A DNA stretch of 64,000 bases, taken from contig JAZUMG010000019.1 in NCBI GenBank assembly GCA_045603545.1, positions 1-64,000 on the forward strand. Reading direction: 5' to 3'. The translations under genes were made by a program, and so were the position numbers. The notes below the pieces were generated by a model. That model was given only the letters and a program-made list of their open reading frames with translations. It was not told the DNA's origin and did no database searches. Positions within the stretch are counted from its first letter, which is position 1. The number at the start of each line of letters is the position of its first letter. This document shows positions 52,729 through 62,492 of the stretch, one piece after another. The DNA is from CAAGNP01 sp045603545. Lineage in GTDB: Bacteria; Bacteroidota; Bacteroidia; Bacteroidales; UBA932.

Positions 52729-53636
52729 TGTCTACCTATCACACACCGGTTTTACTGCACGAGAGTGTATCCGGGCTCGACATCAAAAAGTCCGGAGTGT
52801 ACGTGGATGCCACCCTCGGAGGTGGAGGTCACACAAGGGAGATATTGTCCCACCTGGGTCCCGAAGGGAGACTGATGGTCTTTGACAGAGACAGTGACGC
52901 ATTGGCAAATGCTCCGCAGGACGATAGGGTAATAGTGGTCCACAACAATTTCCGCTATGTTCACCACTTCGTCCAGTACTACGGCTTCGGAGGTGTGGAC
53001 GGAATACTTGCAGACCTGGGTGTATCATCACACCAGTTCGATACCTCAGAAAGGGGATTCTCTTTCAGGTTTGATGCTCCACTGGATATGAGGATGAACA
53101 CACAGGCAAAAAGGGACGCAAAGGAGATAATCAACAGCTACGAAGAGGAAGAGATTGCAAAAATTCTCAAACTTTACGGAGAGGTGGACAACAGCAGAAA
53201 GGTAGCAAACCTCATCTGCAACGCCAGACGCAATGCCCCCATCACCACCACAGGAGAACTTGCAGAGGCCATAAAAAAAGTTCTTCCACCGGTAGCTGAG
53301 CACAAGTTCCTGGCCAAGATATACCAGGCCTTGAGAATAGAGGTCAATGGGGAGATGGAGAGCCTCCAGTATTTCCTCAAAGGTGCCGAGAAATCTCTGA
53401 ACCCTGGAGGAAGATTATCAATAATCACCTACCACTCCCTCGAGGACAGGATGGTGAAAAACTTTATAAAGACAGGCTCGATTGACGGCAATGAGGAGAA
53501 GGACATTTACGGCAGAAGACTCTCCACAATAAAGAGTGTCAATAAAAAGCCGATACTCCCCTCAGATATGGAGATAGCACAAAACACCCGAGCAAGGAGT
53601 GCAAAACTAAGGATAGGAGAGAAAACTGATGGCTAG
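52728..53636 (+). CDS. rsmH: 16S rRNA (cytosine-1402-N4) methyltransferase
   Basis: The 302-residue enzyme has YVDATLGGGGHTREIL, ADLGVSSHQFDTSERGFSF and the C-terminal SYHSLEDRMVKNFIK-type segment (YHSLEDR). It methylates C1402 in the ribosomal decoding centre. Overlaps mraZ by one base and the ftsL-like gene by 8 nt. Confidence 0.96.
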   Translation: MSTYHTPVLLHESVSGLDIKKSGVYVDATLGGGGHTREILSHLGPEGRLMVFDRDSDALANAPQDDRVIVVHNNFRYVHHFVQYYGFGGVDGILADLGVSSHQFDTSERGFSFRFDAPLDMRMNTQAKRDAKEIINSYEEEEIAKILKLYGEVDNSRKVANLICNARRNAPITTTGELAEAIKKVLPPVAEHKFLAKIYQALRIEVNGEMESLQYFLKGAEKSLNPGGRLSIITYHSLEDRMVKNFIKTGSIDGNEEKDIYGRRLSTIKSVNKKPILPSDMEIAQNTRARSAKLRIGEKTDG

Positions 53637-53952
53637 AGGATCCCTCATAGGAAACATACTCGGAGGACAGATTTTGGTGAGAGGCGGTGGCCTCATTAAA
53701 CACTGGAAATTTGTCCTGTATGTTTTTGTATTGGTCTTGCTCTATGTCACATTCCGCTTCGAGATAAGGGAGACAATGTTGACAGAAGTAAAGAACGAAG
53801 AGATCCTGAAAGACCTCAGGGACGAATACTCAAACAAGACCACACTATTCCTCCAGCTGAGCAAAAGGGGGGCAGTGGAACAAAAACTAAAAGAGAATAA
53901 CTCCAGATTGACACCCCCACAATACCCACCGGTAATAATATCTCAAGAGTAG
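53629..53952 (+). CDS. ftsL: FtsL-like cell division protein
   Basis: The 107-residue protein has a cytoplasmic N terminus, one transmembrane helix (about 26-42, FVLYVFVLVLLYVTF) and a periplasmic coiled coil. Sequence similarity across FtsL families is poor; assignment rests on layout and on the rsmH-ftsL-ftsI position. It is joined directly to ftsI. Confidence 0.8.
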   Translation: MARGSLIGNILGGQILVRGGGLIKHWKFVLYVFVLVLLYVTFRFEIRETMLTEVKNEEILKDLRDEYSNKTTLFLQLSKRGAVEQKLKENNSRLTPPQYPPVIISQE

Positions 53953-56088
53953 ATGACAGACAAGGATAAAATACAGAAGATCGTCTCAAAATTTATGAGA
54001 ATTCACTACTTGGCACTGATCATTGCCCTCGTGGTGGTCTTCCGTATTGTCCAGGTCCAATATCTTGACAAGGATGCAGTATCACCCGACGACCTTTACA
54101 AGTCTGTAAAATTGGAAGCCAAGAGGGGGAGCATTCTCGCCACAGATGGAAGGCCACTGGCCATCTCCACCCAGTCATACAGTCTGTGTATGGACTGCAC
54201 TGCTGCCCCCGACACCATCTGGGACAACGAGATCGACGGTCTGGCATCTTCATTGGCAAAACTTTTCAAAAACAAATCTGCCAACGAATACAAAAAGCAA
54301 CTCAACAAAGCGAGAAAGAGCAAAGACAAGCACATAGCTGTAGGAAACAGAAGAATCACATACCTGGAGATGAAGGAGGTCAAAGAGTTCCCTATCCTCA
54401 AGTACGGCAGATTCATGGGTGGACTCCTCCTCGAACCAAAGAACAACAGGGAGCGCCCCTTCGGAAGCCTCGCATCCCGCACCATAGGGCATATCAATGT
54501 CAAGGGCCAGGGGGCTGGAATCGAGAAGAGCCTCAACTACAAGCTTGAGGGCACCCCTGGCAAACAATATATGATCCGTCAGCTTGGGGGACAATACATC
54601 AGGGTGGCAGGCGAAGAGGTCATCCATGCTCAGGACGGATACGATATCCGCACTACCATCGATATAGATATACAGGAAGCCGCCGAGAAGGCGATGAGGG
54701 AACAGCTTGCCAAAAGCGACCTGCTTGAAGGTGGCACCGCTGTGGTTATGGAGGTATCTACAGGTGCCGTGAGGGCCATCGTAAATATGAAAAAGGAGGA
54801 GAACGGCAAGTTTGACGAGAGCTACAACTATGCCATCGGTGAAGCGACAGAACCGGGTTCAACCCTCAAACTCGCCACACTCGTATCGCTTATTGAGGAT
54901 GGATATGTAACCCTCAACACCCCTACCAACGGTGGAAACGGAGAGTGGTTCTACAACAAAGTGAGATTCTCCGACACCAGAACAGGGGGATATGGGAAAA
55001 TGACAGTGGAGGAGGCCTTCGGCAAATCGTCCAATGTGTGCTTCGCCAAACTGGCAGTGGAGCACTATGGCCAGAGTATAGAGGATGAGATGACATTTGT
55101 ATCCAGGATTACAAATATGAAGATTGGAGAGAAGTTCAATCTCGAACTCGAGGGTGAAGGATACTCTACCATATACACCCCTAACGACACCAGGATGTGG
55201 TCCAAAGTATCTCTCCCTATGATGGCGATAGGCTACGGTATGCTTATCACACCTCTCCATACACTCACATTCTACAACGCCATTGCAAACGACGGCAAGA
55301 TGATGAAGCCCTATTTCATTGAGAGCTACGAGCAGGACGGTGTGGTAAAAGAGGGATTCAAACCCCAGGTAATAAGCGGAGCAATATGCTCAAAGAATAC
55401 AGTAACCCAGGTAAAAAAGGCCCTAAGACATGTAGTGGAGAAGGGAACTGCATCGAGATACAACGATCCGAGATATGAGTTCTCCGGCAAGACCGGAACA
55501 GCGCAGATTGCCACAAACGGCAGATATGTGGACGCAAACGGATACAGAAGACACCAAGCATCATTTGCAGGATTCTTCCCATCAGACAAGCCCAAATACT
55601 CCTGCATAGTGGTCCTCTACTCTGCAAAAACCAGACAGAACTTCTACGGAGGTACATGGGCTACCCCTATCTTCAAACAGATATCGGACCATATATACAC
55701 CACCCATCCGGAATGGGAGGCACCTGTCAAGGCAAAAGGGGTAAGGCCCCAGGACCACCCTGCCATCGCAGGTGGACTCGCTTCAGAGGTAAATACCTCT
55801 CTCAAAGCCCTACCACTCAAGGGGGAGACAGGGAACATTCCAAAAGAGGGGTGGATAACCATAACAAACAAGGACAACAGGATAGAGGCCAAGAGGATGA
55901 AGATAGAATCCGGTGTAGTCCCTGATGTAAGGGGCCTCGGACTTAAGGATGCCCTCTACATCCTGGAGAACGAGGGGTACAACGTCACCTTCGAAGGGAG
56001 AGGACGGGTCGGTGAAATGACCCCCCAACCCGGAGACACTGTAAAATTCGGGGCGCCGGTCAAATTGACATTAAAAGAGACAAGATAG
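53953..56088 (+). CDS. ftsI: Penicillin-binding protein / FtsI-type transpeptidase with PASTA domain
   Basis: The 711-residue division transpeptidase has an N-terminal membrane helix (about 16-34), a pedestal domain with AKRGSILATDGRPLA, and a transpeptidase domain with S303-T-L-K306, SSN (GKSSNVCFAK) and KTG (K513). A single PASTA domain (about 640-711, PDVRGLGLKDALYILENEGY) is at the C terminus. It cross-links septal peptidoglycan. Confidence 0.95.
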   Translation: MTDKDKIQKIVSKFMRIHYLALIIALVVVFRIVQVQYLDKDAVSPDDLYKSVKLEAKRGSILATDGRPLAISTQSYSLCMDCTAAPDTIWDNEIDGLASSLAKLFKNKSANEYKKQLNKARKSKDKHIAVGNRRITYLEMKEVKEFPILKYGRFMGGLLLEPKNNRERPFGSLASRTIGHINVKGQGAGIEKSLNYKLEGTPGKQYMIRQLGGQYIRVAGEEVIHAQDGYDIRTTIDIDIQEAAEKAMREQLAKSDLLEGGTAVVMEVSTGAVRAIVNMKKEENGKFDESYNYAIGEATEPGSTLKLATLVSLIEDGYVTLNTPTNGGNGEWFYNKVRFSDTRTGGYGKMTVEEAFGKSSNVCFAKLAVEHYGQSIEDEMTFVSRITNMKIGEKFNLELEGEGYSTIYTPNDTRMWSKVSLPMMAIGYGMLITPLHTLTFYNAIANDGKMMKPYFIESYEQDGVVKEGFKPQVISGAICSKNTVTQVKKALRHVVEKGTASRYNDPRYEFSGKTGTAQIATNGRYVDANGYRRHQASFAGFFPSDKPKYSCIVVLYSAKTRQNFYGGTWATPIFKQISDHIYTTHPEWEAPVKAKGVRPQDHPAIAGGLASEVNTSLKALPLKGETGNIPKEGWITITNKDNRIEAKRMKIESGVVPDVRGLGLKDALYILENEGYNVTFEGRGRVGEMTPQPGDTVKFGAPVKLTLKETR

Positions 56089-56092
56089 GATT

Positions 56093-57559
56093 ATGAATTT
56101 AGGACAAATCATAGAGAACGTAAAGGTAACAGGTATCCTCAACGAAAAGGAGGCCCTGATCACCTCCATTTGCATCGACTCCAGGAAGGTTTCTGAAGGG
56201 AGCCTGTTCATAGCTATCAGGGGTATAGACAATGATGGTCACAAATATATATCCAAAGCTATCGGATCAGGCGCCTGCGCTGTTGTCTATGATGACTCCG
56301 AATATGACGTGGAGCTCTCCGCCAGCAATATCACAGCGATAAAGGTAGAGAACTCCAGAATGGCTGCTGCGATTATCGCTGACAATTTCTACGGACATCC
56401 GAGCAGCAAAATCAACCTTGTGGGTGTAACAGGCACAAACGGCAAGACCACCATCGCCACCCTCCTCTACCAGCTTTTCACATCGCTTGGCTACGGATGC
56501 GGTCTCCTCTCCACAATAGCGAACTATATAGAGAATGATGTTTACCCCACTGTAAACACCACTTCCGACCCCATATCCATCAATTCACTCCTTGCACAGA
56601 TGGCTGACAGAGGGTGCGAATACTGCTTTATGGAGGTGAGCTCCCACGCCCTTGATCAGGAGAGGGTCGCCGGACTCAAATTCCGTGGAGCCATATTCAC
56701 AAACCTGACCCACGACCATCTTGACTACCACCACACATTCGCAGAGTATCTCAGATGCAAGAAGAAACTCTTCGACACACTTCCTAAAGATGCCTTTGCC
56801 CTTGTCAACATCGATGACAAAAATGGGAAAGTGATGGTTCAGAATACAAAAGCAGACATCCGTACATACTCACTCCGAGACGCAGCAGATTTCAAGGTAA
56901 AGATTATGGAGAAGAGCATTGAGGGGTCTCTCCTGAACATGGATGGACAGGATGTATGGACCAGATTCATCGGGACACACAATGCACACAACCTGATAGC
57001 TGTATATGGTGCAGCAGTTCTGTTGGGGGCCCAAAAGGGGGAGGTTCTGACACACATCAGCGGTCTGAGCTCCGTATCGGGAAGACTCGAATATATAAAG
57101 GGGCCAAGGGATATCACCGCAGTGGTAGATTATGCCCACACCCCCGATGCACTTGAAAATGTCCTCAAGACACTCAAGGATATAGCGGCCGGCAACCCTC
57201 TGGTATGCGTATTCGGCTGCGGAGGTGACAGAGACGCCACAAAACGCCCCGAGATGGGGGAGATTGCAGAAAAATATGCCGACAGGATTGTAATCACCTC
57301 TGACAATCCCAGATCTGAGGACCCAGACGCCATTATCAGGGAGATAAAAGGGGGACTTACTACTGCCGGGAGGGCCAGGACCCTCTGCATCACAGACCGC
57401 AAAGAGGGGATCCGCACAGCACTTATGACTGCAAATGTGGGTTCAATAGTACTTGTAGCCGGAAAAGGGCACGAGGATTACCAGGTCATCAAAGGGATAA
57501 AACACCACTTTGATGACAAAGAGGTAATAAGGGAATTTTTTAATGAACAGGAACAATAG
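56093..57559 (+). CDS. murE: UDP-MurNAc-tripeptide synthetase MurE (meso-DAP type)
   Basis: The 488-residue ligase has the ATP loop GVTGTNGKTT and the C-terminal DNPRSEDP; the DNPR motif selects meso-diaminopimelate. It adds the third residue of the stem peptide. This predicts a DAP-type, A1-gamma cell wall. Confidence 0.96.
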   Translation: MNLGQIIENVKVTGILNEKEALITSICIDSRKVSEGSLFIAIRGIDNDGHKYISKAIGSGACAVVYDDSEYDVELSASNITAIKVENSRMAAAIIADNFYGHPSSKINLVGVTGTNGKTTIATLLYQLFTSLGYGCGLLSTIANYIENDVYPTVNTTSDPISINSLLAQMADRGCEYCFMEVSSHALDQERVAGLKFRGAIFTNLTHDHLDYHHTFAEYLRCKKKLFDTLPKDAFALVNIDDKNGKVMVQNTKADIRTYSLRDAADFKVKIMEKSIEGSLLNMDGQDVWTRFIGTHNAHNLIAVYGAAVLLGAQKGEVLTHISGLSSVSGRLEYIKGPRDITAVVDYAHTPDALENVLKTLKDIAAGNPLVCVFGCGGDRDATKRPEMGEIAEKYADRIVITSDNPRSEDPDAIIREIKGGLTTAGRARTLCITDRKEGIRTALMTANVGSIVLVAGKGHEDYQVIKGIKHHFDDKEVIREFFNEQEQ

Positions 57560-57573
57560 AAAAAAAGGAGACT

Positions 57574-58839
57574 ATGCTATACCATCTTTTTGAATATCTG
57601 AAGACAATATCATCCTTCCCTGGTGACGGACTTGTCCAGTACATCACCTTCAGGGCTCTTATTGCCAGTATGATAGCCATTATTACCACTATCTTCATCG
57701 GCAAGCGCATCATCCGCATTCTGCAGAAAAGGCAGATTGGGGAGGAGATCCGCGACCTTGGCCTTGAGGGACAGCTTGCCAAGAAGGGTACACCCACAAT
57801 GGGAGGCATAATTATCCTGATAGCGATACTGGTCCCTACCCTGCTGTTCTGCGACCTGACAAACATCTACGTCATCCTACTGATAATCACCACTATCTGG
57901 CTCGGCATCATAGGATTTATGGATGACTACATCAAGGTTTTCAAGAAGAACAAGGAGGGGATGCCAGGCAAATACAAAATCTTCGGCCAGGTATCACTTG
58001 GCCTTATCGTCGGCCTTGTACTGTGCTTCAGCGACCAGGTGGTTGTACACGAAAAAGGTGTCCCTTCAAAAGAGGAGATAGCACAAATTGAGGAGAGCAC
58101 AGGTATGGCATACAGCCCTGACCACAAGAGTACCAAAACCACCATCCCATTTGTAAAAGAAAACGAATTCGATTACAAATGGCTTGCACCCGGCAACGGA
58201 AGGGTAAAAGATATCCTGGGATGGATAATATATGTGATTGTAATCATTTTTGTGATAACTGCAGTATCCAACGGAACCAACCTCACAGACGGCATGGATG
58301 GTCTGGCCACAGGGGTATCTGCCATAGTAGGGGCTACACTCGGTATCCTCGCATACCTCTCCGGCAACATAATTTACTCTGATTACCTCAATATAATGTA
58401 CCTGCCAAACACAGGTGAGGTAGTGGTATTTATGGCCGCCCTCATAGGAGCCCTTCTCGGCTTCCTCTGGTACAACTCATTCCCAGCCCAGATATTTATG
58501 GGTGACACCGGAAGTCTGGCACTCGGAGGTATCATTGCAGTAGCAGCCATCGTGATAAGAAAGGAGCTCCTTATCCCTATCCTATGCGGAATCTTCTTTG
58601 TAGAGAGCATATCAGTGATAATGCAGAGGGCATATTTCAAATACACCAAAAAGAAATACGGGGCAGGAAGGAGAATTTTCAAGATGTCCCCCTTGCACCA
58701 CCACTACCAGAAAGAGGGGATACCGGCTTTGATTCAAAAACCTGTAAAAGCTATACCTGAAGCAAAGATAGTTATGAGATTCTGGCTTGTAGCCATAATG
58801 CTCGCAGTAATTACAATAGTAACATTGAAAATTAGATAA
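57574..58839 (+). CDS. mraY: Phospho-MurNAc-pentapeptide transferase MraY
   Basis: The 421-residue integral membrane enzyme has about ten helices and the motifs GTPTMGG, GFMDDYIKV, NLTDGMDGLA and MGDTGSLALGG. It makes lipid I. An insertion of about 60 residues after the fourth helix (DQVVVHEKG...KST) makes it longer than E. coli MraY (360); this is usual for Bacteroidota. Confidence 0.96.
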   Translation: MLYHLFEYLKTISSFPGDGLVQYITFRALIASMIAIITTIFIGKRIIRILQKRQIGEEIRDLGLEGQLAKKGTPTMGGIIILIAILVPTLLFCDLTNIYVILLIITTIWLGIIGFMDDYIKVFKKNKEGMPGKYKIFGQVSLGLIVGLVLCFSDQVVVHEKGVPSKEEIAQIEESTGMAYSPDHKSTKTTIPFVKENEFDYKWLAPGNGRVKDILGWIIYVIVIIFVITAVSNGTNLTDGMDGLATGVSAIVGATLGILAYLSGNIIYSDYLNIMYLPNTGEVVVFMAALIGALLGFLWYNSFPAQIFMGDTGSLALGGIIAVAAIVIRKELLIPILCGIFFVESISVIMQRAYFKYTKKKYGAGRRIFKMSPLHHHYQKEGIPALIQKPVKAIPEAKIVMRFWLVAIMLAVITIVTLKIR

Positions 58840-58849
58840 CAATATAAAG

Positions 58850-60184
58850 ATGAGCAGAATAGTGGTACTTGGAGGAGGAGAGAGCGGCATTGGCGCAGCT
58901 GTCCTCGCAAAAGTCAAAGGTCACGACACCTTCCTATCGGACAACAGCACCATAGGTGAAAAGGAGAAAGCGACATTGGCAAAATACGATATCCCTTTTG
59001 AAGAGGGGGGTCACACTATGGAGAAAATCCTTAATGCTGACGAGGTTATCAAAAGTCCGGGAATACCCGACACTATCCCAGTGATACAGTCTATCCTCAA
59101 CCAGGGGATCCCTGTCATCTCCGAGATAGAGTTCGGCGGGAGATATGACCGTGCCAAAAAGATATGCATCACAGGCTCCAACGGCAAGACCACCACTACA
59201 TCCATCATCTACTACCTGCTGAAAAATGCAGGGCTCAACGTAGGCTTGGGTGGCAACATAGGTGCAAGCTACGCATATCAGGTGGCTACCTGCGATTACG
59301 ACATCTACGTACTTGAATTGAGCAGTTTCCAGCTCGACGGCATGTACGATTTCAGGGCCGATATCGCCATTCTGCTAAATATCACCCCTGACCATCTTGA
59401 CAGATATGACCACAAGATGGAGAACTATGTCAAGGCAAAATTCAGAATTACCCAGAATATGTCCCAGGATGACTGTTTCATATTCTGCGAAGATGATGAC
59501 ATCACAGTGGGCCACCTCAGCAAAGTGGTGACCAAAGCCAAAATGTTCCCTTTCACCCAGAACCACAAAGTGGAACAGGGTGGTTACGTGGAGAATGACA
59601 TGATGGTGGTAAAATGTGATGACAGCACATACACCATGCCTCTGGCAGAACTCTCTCTCTCAGGCAAACACAATGTTTACAACTCATTGGCAGCAGCCAT
59701 TACCGGTAAGATAATGAATATCACCAATGAGATTATAAGGGAAAGTCTCACCACCTTCAAGGCTGTCGAGCACAGACTGGAGAAGGTCCTCTCACTTAGG
59801 GATATCCTGTTCATCAATGACTCGAAGGCCACAAATGTCAACTCTACCTGGTATGCACTTGAGAGCATGGAGCGCCCCGTGGTGTGGATTGCTGGCGGAA
59901 AGGACAAAGGGAATGACTACGAACCCCTTTATGACCTCGTGAAAGACAAGGTAAAGGCTCTTGTATGTATGGGGGTGGACAACAGAAAACTCCACGAGTG
60001 CTTTGATGACAAAGTTTCCACCATAGTGGACACCTCTTCAGCCAAAGAGGCTGTAGAGAAAGCATACGCCCTTGCCGAGCCAGGTGACATAGTGCTACTG
60101 TCACCCTGCTGTGCAAGTTTCGACCTTTTCATAAGCTACGAAGACCGTGGCAGACAATTCAAAAATGCAGTAAGAGAACTATAA
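58850..60184 (+). CDS. murD: UDP-MurNAc-L-alanine:D-glutamate ligase
   Basis: The 444-residue ligase has an N-terminal Rossmann domain (IVVLGGGESGIGAAVLAK), the ATP loop GSNGKTTTTS and the C-terminal DSKATNVNST. It adds D-glutamate to UDP-MurNAc-L-Ala. 10 nt after mraY. Confidence 0.96.
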   Translation: MSRIVVLGGGESGIGAAVLAKVKGHDTFLSDNSTIGEKEKATLAKYDIPFEEGGHTMEKILNADEVIKSPGIPDTIPVIQSILNQGIPVISEIEFGGRYDRAKKICITGSNGKTTTTSIIYYLLKNAGLNVGLGGNIGASYAYQVATCDYDIYVLELSSFQLDGMYDFRADIAILLNITPDHLDRYDHKMENYVKAKFRITQNMSQDDCFIFCEDDDITVGHLSKVVTKAKMFPFTQNHKVEQGGYVENDMMVVKCDDSTYTMPLAELSLSGKHNVYNSLAAAITGKIMNITNEIIRESLTTFKAVEHRLEKVLSLRDILFINDSKATNVNSTWYALESMERPVVWIAGGKDKGNDYEPLYDLVKDKVKALVCMGVDNRKLHECFDDKVSTIVDTSSAKEAVEKAYALAEPGDIVLLSPCCASFDLFISYEDRGRQFKNAVREL

Positions 60185-60187
60185 TAT

Positions 60188-61366
60188 ATGGCAAAGAGAT
60201 TCAGAAAGCTTCACGGAGACCCTATAATCTGGCTTGTAGTATTGCTGCTTGCCATGATCTCCATTGTCGCTGTCTACTCATCGTCAAGTGCGTTGGCCTA
60301 TAAGAACGACACTACCACATCCGCATACCTTCTCAAACAGTCTCTCTTTGTAATAATCGGTTTCGCATCCCTCCTTGTCTGCTACATATTTCCGTTAAAG
60401 GGATACAGACTCCTCTCCTTGCCGATATTCGCTATAGCTGTAGGCTGTCTGTTATATGTGATTTTGGGGGGGGAAGAGGTCAATGAGGGTATCAGATGGA
60501 TTAAAATATGGAAAATAACGTTCCAGCCATCCGAACTTGCAAAAATTGCAGTAGTCCTCTATCTGGCCCGCATCCTTGAAGCCAAGAGTATCAAAACCTT
60601 CAAGGCATACGCCATATGGATACTTGCCCCATTGGGGATAACCTGCGTCTTAAGCCTCTACGGAAGTGTGTCAGCCACATTGATTATATGTCTCACAGCA
60701 TTTGCCATACTTGTCTGTGCCGGGATAAAATGGAGATACATATGGTACACAATAGGAATTGCCGCAGTAGCCTTCACCATCATCTTCGCGATAAACAAAC
60801 TGACCGGCAAATTCAACAGAATCGAGACTTTCACAGCGAGGATTGAGAGATTCTTTGTAAAGGAGGATCTCTCCGCTATGACAGCCGAAGAACTGAAAAA
60901 TCACAAAGACAAGAATTTACAGAGCGATCAGGCCAAAGAGGCCATACAGCTTGGAGGATTCTTTGGAAGGGGGCCAGGCAACAGCCTGAGAAAGGACACT
61001 TTGCCCCACCCCTACTCTGACTTTATATTTGCACTGATTGTAGAGGAGATGGGGCTGATGGGCGGTATGGCCGTAATACTTCTCTATCTGTGGTTTTTCT
61101 CCCGGTGCATTGCCATCGCCCGATCGTGCAGCAGGACAGACACCACCATAATGGTTCTGGGGTTGGGGTTCCTGATAACACTTCAGGCCTTCATCCACAT
61201 CCTGGTAAACGTAGGGATATTCCCCGTAACCGGACAGACCCTCCCACTTGTCAGCCTGGGAGGTACCTCATACGTGATTATGAGTTGTGCATTTGGCATC
61301 ATCCTCTCGGTCAACAGGACCATAGAGATAAAATATGAAGATAAGGAGAGTGTAAAAAATGAGTAA
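60188..61366 (+). CDS. ftsW: SEDS family peptidoglycan polymerase FtsW
   Basis: The 392-residue polytopic membrane protein has the SEDS motif region (EEMGLMGGMAVI, VTGQTLPLVSLGGTS). It polymerises septal glycan strands with the FtsI-type PBP. Its last 8 nt overlap murG. A phosphosubstrate-lacking extra loop between helices (about 215-250) is charged. Confidence 0.95.
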   Translation: MAKRFRKLHGDPIIWLVVLLLAMISIVAVYSSSSALAYKNDTTTSAYLLKQSLFVIIGFASLLVCYIFPLKGYRLLSLPIFAIAVGCLLYVILGGEEVNEGIRWIKIWKITFQPSELAKIAVVLYLARILEAKSIKTFKAYAIWILAPLGITCVLSLYGSVSATLIICLTAFAILVCAGIKWRYIWYTIGIAAVAFTIIFAINKLTGKFNRIETFTARIERFFVKEDLSAMTAEELKNHKDKNLQSDQAKEAIQLGGFFGRGPGNSLRKDTLPHPYSDFIFALIVEEMGLMGGMAVILLYLWFFSRCIAIARSCSRTDTTIMVLGLGFLITLQAFIHILVNVGIFPVTGQTLPLVSLGGTSYVIMSCAFGIILSVNRTIEIKYEDKESVKNE

Positions 61367-62492
61367 GCGTATCATCATAAGCGGAGGTGGGACAGGAGGT
61401 CACATCTTCCCGGCAATATCCATTGCAAACGCACTTAAGGAGAAGGATCCAGGTATAGAGATCCTCTTCGTGGGTGCCATCGGCAAAATGGAGATGGAGA
61501 GGGTTCCTGCAGCGGGATACCCTATCAAAGGTCTCCCTGTAGCAGGTCTGCAAAGGTCATTGTCCCTTTCAAACCTGGCCCTCCCGTTCAAGGTGTTCAA
61601 AAGCATCAGAATGGCTGCCAGAATCATTAAAGAGTTCAAGCCGGATGTGGCTGTAGGTGTAGGGGGATATGCCAGCGCTCCACTTCTGTGGTGTGCCTCC
61701 CGCAAAGGGATACCTACATTGCTCCAGGAGCAGAACTCATACGCAGGGCTTACCAACAAGATCCTCTCAAAAAGGGCAAGGACCATCTGCACAGCATACG
61801 AAGGGATGGAGAGGTTCTTCCCGGCAGATAGAATCATCCTCACAGGAAACCCTATCCGCAAGGAGATCGCCCCAGCCACAGCAGCCCAGAAAGAGGAGGC
61901 ATACAGATTCTTTGGCCTCAACCCCGAACTCCCTACAGTACTTGTAGTGGGGGGAAGCCTCGGTTGCCGCACACTCAATGAGACAATGAAAAAATGGATT
62001 GCCCAGAATGGGAATAACGCAAAATACCAGATCATCTGGCAGAGTGGAAAAGGGTATGCAGCAGGAATAGAGTCATTCTTCAGTGGACTTGAGGGGGCAG
62101 AATCGGGAGAAAACACACGCCGTTGGGGCAACATCCTCAACTGCGACTTCATAAGCAGGATGGACCTTGCATACGCAGCGTGCGACCTTATCGTATCACG
62201 CGCTGGTGCAGGGACCATCTCTGAACTTTGCGCAGCAGGCAAGGCCCCTATCTTCGTCCCATCACCAGTGGTGGCAGAAGATCACCAGACCCACAATGCT
62301 ATGGCACTTGTAAACAAAGGGGCAGCCATCCTGATCAAAGACTCGGAGGCTCAGGAGAAACTTATGGACGAGGTGGAAAGGATTGTCTTTGACAAAGAAA
62401 AAATAAAGGAATTGGAGAAAAACATCCTCGCATTGGCCAAGCCAAACGCATCAAGCGACATTGCCGACGAGGTACTAAAACTTGCCAGATAG
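61359..62492 (+). CDS. murG: UDP-GlcNAc:MurNAc-pentapeptide transferase MurG
   Basis: The 377-residue GT28 enzyme has the N-terminal GGTGGHIFPA loop and the C-terminal SRAGAGTISELCAAGKAPIFVPSP UDP-GlcNAc site. It makes lipid II at the inner face of the membrane. Directly joined to murC. Confidence 0.96.
   Translation: MSKRIIISGGGTGGHIFPAISIANALKEKDPGIEILFVGAIGKMEMERVPAAGYPIKGLPVAGLQRSLSLSNLALPFKVFKSIRMAARIIKEFKPDVAVGVGGYASAPLLWCASRKGIPTLLQEQNSYAGLTNKILSKRARTICTAYEGMERFFPADRIILTGNPIRKEIAPATAAQKEEAYRFFGLNPELPTVLVVGGSLGCRTLNETMKKWIAQNGNNAKYQIIWQSGKGYAAGIESFFSGLEGAESGENTRRWGNILNCDFISRMDLAYAACDLIVSRAGAGTISELCAAGKAPIFVPSPVVAEDHQTHNAMALVNKGAAILIKDSEAQEKLMDEVERIVFDKEKIKELEKNILALAKPNASSDIADEVLKLAR

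Noticed and set aside
61400..62242. 280-aa minus-strand ORF antisense to murG
   Set aside because: A shadow of murG, whose motifs are intact on the plus strand.
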